Positions 1 through 4,700 of a stretch of 6,915 nucleotides of DNA are shown here, one piece after another. A program made the translations under genes and the position numbers. The DNA comes from Actinomycetes bacterium (GTDB lineage Bacteria > Actinomycetota > Actinomycetes > Mycobacteriales > Mycobacteriaceae). The notes below the pieces were generated by a model. It was given only the letters and a program-made list of their open reading frames with translations. It searched no databases and was not told the origin of the DNA. The stretch spans positions 1 through 6,915 of the forward strand of contig JAEXZY010000068.1 in NCBI GenBank assembly GCA_023404955.1, in the 5' to 3' direction. Numbering within the stretch: position 1 is the first letter of the stretch; each line of letters starts with the position of its first letter.

Positions 1-15
1 CCCCCCCCCCCCCCC
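1..15. repeat. poly-C homopolymer at window edge
   Basis: The window opens with 15 consecutive C residues, followed by a GGGCCCCGG stretch. It precedes the first gene and lies outside its ribosome binding site. A run like this can be a real slippage-prone tract, a sequencing error or a contig edge. The run may continue to the left, so its true length is unknown. Confidence 0.6.
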
Positions 16-41
16 GGGCCCCGGCGCAACCCACCGCACCC

Positions 42-48
42 GAAAGGA
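42..48 (+). promoter_or_regulatory. Shine-Dalgarno sequence of the first gene
   Basis: GAAAGGA lies 6 bases upstream of the ATG at 55. It is close to the anti-Shine-Dalgarno complement and optimally spaced, so it fixes the start codon of the small acidic protein. No convincing -10 or -35 can be placed in the 54 visible upstream bases, so the promoter may lie outside the window. Confidence 0.75.
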
Positions 49-54
49 TCTGAC

Positions 55-348
55 ATGCACCACCTGCACAACCCCGACTGGGCCCGCGACGTCGACACCG
101 CGCGCCTAGCGCTCGACGGCGCACTGGTCGACGCCATCAACGCCCTCACCCGCGCCCGCACCGCCCTGGCCACACTCACCAGTGACCACGTCTACGACGT
201 CGACTTCGTCGACACCGCCGACGGGGCCGACACCGCCTCATTCCTCACCGACAGCCTGCGCAACTGTCGCGCCGCCTACCGCATCGCCCACGCACTGATC
301 GAGGACGCACCCACCGACGACGAGCCCGACGACCACACCGACCACTGA
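55..348 (+). CDS. small acidic hypothetical protein (97 aa)
   Basis: I do not recognise this protein. The ATG at 55 is preceded by GAAAGGA with 6-base spacing, and the frame ends at TGA 346-348. The product has 18 Asp and 2 Glu, only 7 Arg and no Lys, so it should carry a strong net negative charge. Residues about 10-50 are Ala/Leu-rich and probably helical; a DVDFVDTADGADT acidic stretch follows, then another helical stretch with one Cys, and an Asp/His-rich tail. There is no signal peptide or membrane segment, so it is probably cytoplasmic. It sits upstream of, and convergent with, the HNH gene, and a strong hairpin follows 8 bases after its stop. Third codon positions are almost all C or G, as in the neighbouring genes, which supports real coding. 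Small acidic proteins on mobile elements can be DNA mimics, but nothing in the sequence shows that here. Confidence 0.75.
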   Translation: MHHLHNPDWARDVDTARLALDGALVDAINALTRARTALATLTSDHVYDVDFVDTADGADTASFLTDSLRNCRAAYRIAHALIEDAPTDDEPDDHTDH

Positions 349-356
349 CCCCCCGC

Positions 357-398
357 GGGCGAGGACCGAATCACCCCCACCGGGGCCGGTCCTCGCCC
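357..398. terminator. 12-bp perfect hairpin, probable bidirectional terminator
   Basis: GGGCGAGGACCG (357-368) and CGGTCCTCGCCC (387-398) are perfect reverse complements with an 18-base loop. The loop itself contains CCCC-ACC-GGGG (375-385), which can form an inner stem. It begins 8 bases after the stop of the plus-strand gene and lies beyond the stop of the convergent minus-strand gene, so it can serve both. There is no U-rich tract, as is common for actinobacterial stem-only terminators. Termination is inferred from position and stability. Confidence 0.7.
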
Positions 399-409
399 CT
401 TCCCATGCC

Positions 410-438
410 GCGCCGGTGACACACCGCGCCACCGGCGC
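410..438 (-). terminator. second hairpin, downstream of the HNH gene
   Basis: GCGCCGGTG (410-418) and CACCGGCGC (430-438) form a perfect 9-bp inverted repeat with an 11-base loop, 24 bases past the HNH stop codon on the minus strand. An alternative small stem, CGGTG-ACA-CACCG (414-426), overlaps its left arm. GACACACCG occurs at 418-426 and again at 442-450. No T tract follows. It is probably a terminator for the minus-strand operon; an operator role for the repeated 9-mer cannot be excluded. Confidence 0.5.
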
Positions 439-462
439 ACCGACACACCGTTACCCATTTCC

Positions 463-996
463 TCACCACAGGGTCGGATGTCCCACCGCCAGCGCATCGG
501 CGACCGCGGCGGCATCCCATCCATTGCGCACCGCAGCACGCAGCGCGACCGAACGGTCCCGACGCGCCAACACCCCGGCGTTGCGCTGCCGGACGGCGAC
601 TCGGCCACCGCCTCGACCGGACCGGCCCATCTGTTCCATGTTGTCGCGCTGGCTGCCGGCGAACACGTGCCGACGGCCCGTCTCGCCGGGCACACTCACC
701 CGCGCGCACAACGGCACGTCGCACCCATGGAGCGCACGCTCCCACGGCGGCAACACATCGCCGTGTAATGCCACAGCCAGCGCATACCGATTGGCCCGCA
801 CCATGACCCGCCGGCCGTCACGCCGAATCCACAAACGCCCGTACCCGTCGCCACCGATGGCACCGGTGAACAACCAACAGTCCTGAGCGTCCGGGCCGCG
901 CACGACAGCGGCCTCAAAGCGCGCAATCTCGGCGGCATCGCGCACGGGGTCCACCACCAGCTGTAGTGGTTCCGACCGCCGCCGACCTGTTCTCAC
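463..996 (-). CDS. HNH endonuclease-like protein (177 aa)
   Basis: This is an HNH-family nuclease-like protein of the type often found beside MobF relaxase genes on actinobacterial plasmids (family memory, not a search). The N-terminal part carries CWLFTGAIGGDGYGRLWI (residues 40-57). The probable His-Me core follows: LHGCDVPLC (89-97, with H90, C92, C97), then H110 and the AGSQRDNM element (113-120, N119), matching the H..C....C....H....N pattern of HNH_3-type domains. The spaced Cys/His residues could hold a structural zinc. The C-terminal 40 residues are Arg-rich and helical (RDRSVALRAAVRNGWDAAAVADAL) and may bind DNA. The start is GTG at 996-994; internal GTG codons at residues 14-15 are alternatives. 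No good Shine-Dalgarno is visible. The TAA of the upstream gene is in the same frame, with four codons between, suggesting translational coupling. Target and role (homing, defence or conjugation accessory) are unknown. Confidence 0.82.
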   Translation of the reverse strand: MRTGRRRSEPLQLVVDPVRDAAEIARFEAAVVRGPDAQDCWLFTGAIGGDGYGRLWIRRDGRRVMVRANRYALAVALHGDVLPPWERALHGCDVPLCARVSVPGETGRRHVFAGSQRDNMEQMGRSGRGGGRVAVRQRNAGVLARRDRSVALRAAVRNGWDAAAVADALAVGHPTLW

Positions 997-1008
997 CGTG
1001 CCGACACG

Positions 1009-1485
1009 TTAACCGGTGGCCGACAAGGAGCCGTCCGGCGCGCCCAACGCGACCGCTCCGGTGCTGCCGACCGCGATCGACTCCTCTGCCGCCGCCTCAT
1101 GCGCCTGCGCTGCCCCGTACGCCCGGTCCTCGCCGTCGGCAGGCGTCGCCTCGGCGTAGCGGATCAGCTCGCGCACCGCCTTCTCTCCGATCCCCGTCAG
1201 GGCGGCGATGTCGCGGATCGTCTCGCCCCGATCGCGCAACGCCGCAAGCGCCGTTCCCGCGGCACGGCGGTGATCGGCGCGCTTGCCCTCGGCCTGGGCG
1301 CGCACGCCGGCGATCTTGGTCTCGACCCACTCGTCGACCCCGGCGAGGCGTTCCTGGCTGGAGAAGAACACCGCCAGGTCGTCGCCATTGCGCCGGGCTC
1401 GTTCCAGAACGTCGCGCTGGGCGGCCTTCACCGCTTCGCGGGCAGCCCGCACAGCCGACTTCGATTTCGACACTTTGTTCGTCAT
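1009..1485 (-). CDS. helix-turn-helix protein upstream of relaxase (158 aa)
   Basis: This is a basic, largely helical protein, probably a DNA-binding regulator or relaxosome accessory factor. Residues 1-32 are Lys/Arg/Ala-rich (MTNKVSKSKSAVRAAREAVK...). Residues 35-60 contain a conserved-looking DDLAVFFSSQERLAGVDEWV segment. Residues 84-110 form a clear helix-turn-helix, with ETIRDIAALTGIGEKAVREL as the core. The last 45 residues are Ala/Gly-rich and low complexity. The ATG at 1485 was chosen over an in-frame upstream start near 1632 because the extra residues would fall in non-coding-like sequence and the protein begins sensibly here. An AGG at 1497-1495 gives a weak Shine-Dalgarno 9 bases away, but a TANNNT hexamer at 1498-1493 also fits a leaderless mRNA. 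It is the first gene of a two-gene operon with the HNH gene and is divergent from the relaxase. Similar proteins are a common upstream neighbour of actinobacterial TraA genes; no function has been assigned that I can name. Confidence 0.8.
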   Translation of the reverse strand: MTNKVSKSKSAVRAAREAVKAAQRDVLERARRNGDDLAVFFSSQERLAGVDEWVETKIAGVRAQAEGKRADHRRAAGTALAALRDRGETIRDIAALTGIGEKAVRELIRYAEATPADGEDRAYGAAQAHEAAAEESIAVGSTGAVALGAPDGSLSATG

Positions 1486-1492
1486 GGCGCTC

Positions 1493-1498
1493 AACCTA
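1493..1498 (-). promoter_or_regulatory. candidate -10 hexamer for the HTH-HNH operon
   Basis: On the minus strand TAGGTT (1498 down to 1493) matches the mycobacterial TANNNT -10 consensus. It occupies positions -13 to -8 relative to the ATG at 1485, the spacing expected if transcription starts at or next to the A of the start codon, which would make a leaderless mRNA. The short motif can arise by chance. Confidence 0.4.
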
Positions 1499-1517
1499 AA
1501 ACCGCCACCACCGCTAC

Positions 1518-1530
1518 AGCACCGCCCCAA
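1518..1530 (-). repeat. 13-bp motif TTGGGGCGGTGCT, left inverted copy
   Basis: The plus strand reads AGCACCGCCCCAA, the exact reverse complement of 1713-1725. Read toward the helix-turn-helix gene, it ends 19 bases before the TAGGTT hexamer and 32 bases before the ATG. It therefore overlaps or abuts the -35 region, as an operator or activator site would. A full 13-base match within a 286-base spacer is unlikely by chance. Confidence 0.65.
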
Positions 1531-1681
1531 ACCAGCCACTTTCAACCCGTCACGCATCGCCAAACCCTCACCCCACCAACAGCTCCACCTCCATTCACCC
1601 CCTGCCACACCTCCCGTCGCCGGCCTCACCACACCCCTCCCCTTGCCTTTTTCAGCCCATCACACCTAGTGCATTCAGGTC

Positions 1682-1708
1682 ACGAAACGGTAACGGGGCC
1701 GTTGTCGT
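1682..1708 (+). repeat. 9-bp bulged inverted repeat upstream of the right 13-mer
   Basis: ACGAAACGG (1682-1690) pairs with CCGTTGTCGT (1699-1708) if one base (G1704) is bulged; the loop is TAACGGGG. A nested alternative is AACGG-GG-CCGTT (1692-1703). The repeat ends 4 bases before the 13-mer at 1713. An inverted repeat directly 5' of the nick site is the usual layout of MobF oriTs, but this may equally be a regulatory dyad. Confidence 0.5.
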
Positions 1709-1712
1709 GGGC

Positions 1713-1725
1713 TTGGGGCGGTGCT
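1713..1725 (+). repeat. 13-bp motif TTGGGGCGGTGCT, right copy (nic-like)
   Basis: This is the second copy, read toward the relaxase. It ends 18 bases before the TAGCGT hexamer at 1744 and 46 bases before the ATG at 1772. It resembles the F plasmid nic core GTGGGGTGTGGTGCT if a two-base gap is allowed. It could be an operator, a relaxosome binding site or part of the nick site. Confidence 0.6.
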
Positions 1726-1743
1726 CAAGAGCCGAGCCGTTCG

Positions 1744-1749
1744 TAGCGT
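1744..1749 (+). promoter_or_regulatory. candidate -10 hexamer for the relaxase gene
   Basis: TAGCGT matches TANNNT and would place the transcription start near 1756, leaving an untranslated leader of roughly 15 bases before the ATG at 1772. The right-hand 13-mer sits at the corresponding -35 position. No TTGACA-like -35 is seen. Confidence 0.35.
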
Positions 1750-1771
1750 CCGGGGTGGTGATCGAGCGGTG

Positions 1772-4700
1772 ATGGGCCTTCACAAACTGACCGCCGGAGA
1801 CGGGTACACCTACCTGCTCCGGCAGGTCGCCGTCGCCGACGGCACCGACCTCGGTCGCGCCAGCCTCACCGACTACTACTCCTCCAAGGGCGAAACCCCC
1901 GGACAGTGGATCGGCAGCGGCCTGGCCGCCCTGGGGCGACCGGTCAGCCGCGACCCCAACAACCCACTCGTCGTCGACCTCTGGGGAGTCCCCAACGGCT
2001 CCGAAGTCACCGAAGACCAGATGAAGGCCCTCTTCGGTGAAGGGCTCCATCCCAACGCCACCCGCATCACCGAACACCTCACCGGCATCGGCCTGTGGGT
2101 CGACGGCGCGCACGCCGCCGCCAAGCTCGGCCGCCCATTCCGACTGGGCGCCAACGAAAACGAATTCACCCGCCGCCTACGCGGCGCCTACGGCCAGCAC
2201 AACGACACCCTGGGCCGCGCCACCAACGCCCCCCTCGACGCCGGTGTACGCGCCGAGATCCGCACCACCGTCGCCGCGCAGATGTTCGCCGAGCACTACG
2301 GCCGCGCCCATCTCGACGACCGGGAGCTCACCGGATTCACCGCCCGACTGTCCCGTATCGACACCACCGCCGTCGCCGGCTACGACCTGACCTTCACCCC
2401 CGTGAAGTCGGTGTCTGCGCTATGGGCGCTGGCCCCGCTGGAGGTCGCCAAGGCCATCGAGGAGTGCCACCACAAAGCCGTCGCCGACACCCTGGCGTAC
2501 CTCGAAAACCAGGCCTGCTTCACCCGCATGGGCACCAACGGCGTCGCCCAGGTCGACGCCGGCGGATTCATCGCCGCAGCGTTCGATCACCGCGACTCCC
2601 GCGCCGGCGACCCGAACCTGCACACCCACGTCGCGGTGAGCAACAAGGTGCAGGCCATCGGCGCCGACGGCATCCCCCGCTGGCTCGCCCTGGACGGTCA
2701 ACCGCTCTACAAGGCCAAGGTGTCGGCATCGGAGTTGTACAACACCCTGTGCGAGGCCAACCTGATCGCCGAACTGGGCGTCAACTTCGCCAACGACACC
2801 CCCGAGCCGGGGAAGCGACCCGTCCGCGAAATCGTCGGAATGTCACCGGAACTGATCACCGTGTGGTCCTCACGGCGGGCCGCCATCGAGCACCGCGTCG
2901 GAGCGCTCGCCAAGGACTTCCAGCAGCAGCACGGCCGCGAACCCAGTGCGGTGGAAATGCTGGCGCTGTCCCAGCAGGCGACCCTGGAAACGCGTGCTGC
3001 CAAGCACGAACCACGGTCGTTGGCAGAGCAGCGCCACCAGTGGCGGACCGAAGCCGTCGAGGCCTTGGGGGGTCACCGCCACGTGGACGCAATGGTCGCC
3101 GCAGTGACCTCCGGGCGGGCCCCGCGCGAACGCGTCGTCATCACCGACGACTGGGTCGCCGAGCAGGCCGCCAACGTGATCACCACGGTCTCCGCGGCGC
3201 GGTCGACGTGGCAGATCAGCCACGTCCGCGCCGAGGTGTCACGGGTACTGCGCTACACCGGCTGCCACGACACGCCAGCGCTGTCGGAGCGCCTCGTCAC
3301 AGCCGCGCTCGACGAACGCAGCATCGCGTTGACGAGCACCGCCGACACCGAGATGAACGAGCCCGACGTGCTGCGCCGACGCGACGGCGCCAGCGTCTAC
3401 ACCCGCCACGACACCACCGTCTACACCAGCGCCGACATCCTCGCCGCAGAGCGCCGAATTCTCGACGCCGCAGGGCTTTCCGGCGGGTACGTCGTCGACG
3501 ACGCCAGCATTGGCCTGGCCCTGCTGCAAGCCCATGCCCAGCACGGCGTGGCACTCAACGACGGTCAACAAACCCTGCTGCGTGAGATGGCCACCTCCGG
3601 TGCCCGCGTGCAGCTCGCGCTCGCTCCCGCCGGCACTGGCAAGACCACCGCCATGGGTACGCTCGCCGCCGCGTGGGTCAACAGCGGAGGCAACGTCGTC
3701 GGCCTGGCCCCGACCGCCGCAGCCGCCGAAGTCTTGGCCGCCGACCTCGGCGCACCGACCGACACCATCGACAAATTGGTGCAGCTCTGCGGGCGCCACG
3801 GAGGCCGTCCCGCGGCCGACGATCCCGCGCGAGCGTGGTTCGACCGCATTGGTCCCGGCACGCTGATCGTGGTCGACGAGGCCGGGATGGCGTCGACCGC
3901 AGGCCTGGACGCGGTGATCTCGCACGCCCTGGCCCGCGGTGCCAGTGTCCGCTTGATCGGTGACGACAAGCAGCTCGCCTCGGTCTCCGCGGGCGGTGTA
4001 CTGCGCGACATCGTGGCCATCTACCGGGCCCTGACCCTCTCCGACGTCGTGCGGTTCACCGACCCCGTGATCGGGGCTGCCGAAGGCGCTGCCAGCCTCG
4101 CGCTGCGTGACGGCGACCCCACCGCCATCGCCTTCTACCTCGACCACGGCCGCGTGCACGTCGGGGCCGAACACGTCGCCGCCGACATGGCCTACCAGTC
4201 ATGGTCGGCCGCCGTCGCCGCCGACCGCGATGCCCTACTGATCGCCCCCACCAACGAACTGGTCGCCGAACTCAACGAACGCGCCCGCCTGGACCGGTTG
4301 CGCCGTCACCCGCACCCCGACAACACCCGCACCGTCACCCTGTCCGACGGCTTGACCGCCAGCGTGGGGGACTGGATTCTCACCCGCAGCAATGCCCGCT
4401 GGCTACACATCCCCGGCGGCGGCTGGGTGAAGAACGGACACCGCTGGGTCATCACCGACATCGACGCCACGGGCACCGTCTCGGTGTCGCGGCTCACCGG
4501 GTCCGACACCCATTCCGTCGTCCGGCTGCCCGCCCGCTACGTCGCCACCAACACCACCCTGGGCTACGCACGCACCATCAACGGCGCCCAAGGATCGACC
4601 GCGCGCCACGAATGCCACGTCGTCGGTTCGGACACCCTGACCCGTGAGCAGCTCTACGTCGCACTCACCCGCGGCAAGGCCGAGAACCACATCTACTTCT

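Larger units (their letters stand above)
1486..1771. promoter_or_regulatory. divergent intergenic control region (candidate oriT region)
   Basis: These 286 bases separate the minus-strand helix-turn-helix/HNH operon from the plus-strand relaxase gene. Between 1561 and 1670 the plus strand has 60 C and only 9 G; from 1681 to 1770 it has about 39 G and 21 C, so the GC skew flips near 1675-1680. The region holds two inverted copies of a 13-base sequence, a bulged inverted repeat, TANNNT hexamers facing both ways, and an imperfect dyad ACCT-N9-AGGT at 1664-1680 with TGCA near its centre. No plausible gene is seen inside it. Confidence 0.7.

Noticed and set aside
416..886. Plus-strand open frame opposite the HNH gene
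   Set aside because: Low-complexity Arg/Pro/Thr product; the opposite strand carries the HNH motif, so this is a shadow.
1486..1632. N-terminal extension of the HTH gene to an upstream start near 1632
   Set aside because: The added 49 residues are Gly/Trp/Arg-rich translation of the skewed spacer and cover the left 13-mer and candidate -10. The ATG at 1485 gives a sensible protein start.
1721..1771. Relaxase start at GTG 1721
   Set aside because: It is in frame but adds 17 residues unlike the usual N-terminus, and overlaps the 13-mer and candidate -10. The KLTAGDGYTY segment fits a start at 1769 or 1772.
2095..3585. Open plus-strand frame of 496 codons inside the relaxase gene
   Set aside because: Its product is almost entirely Arg, Pro and His, typical of a shifted frame of a GC-rich gene. 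The overlapping frame encodes all the conserved relaxase motifs.
3601..3680. Defective Walker A (Ala instead of the first Gly)
   Set aside because: The essential GTGKT part (G621-T625) is intact, and Ala at the first position is, as I recall, common in actinobacterial TraA proteins. Not evidence of inactivation.
3239..4174. Minus-strand open frame of 311 codons
   Set aside because: It is antisense to the helicase Walker motifs, Gly/Val-rich and without recognisable motifs; a shadow of the relaxase gene.
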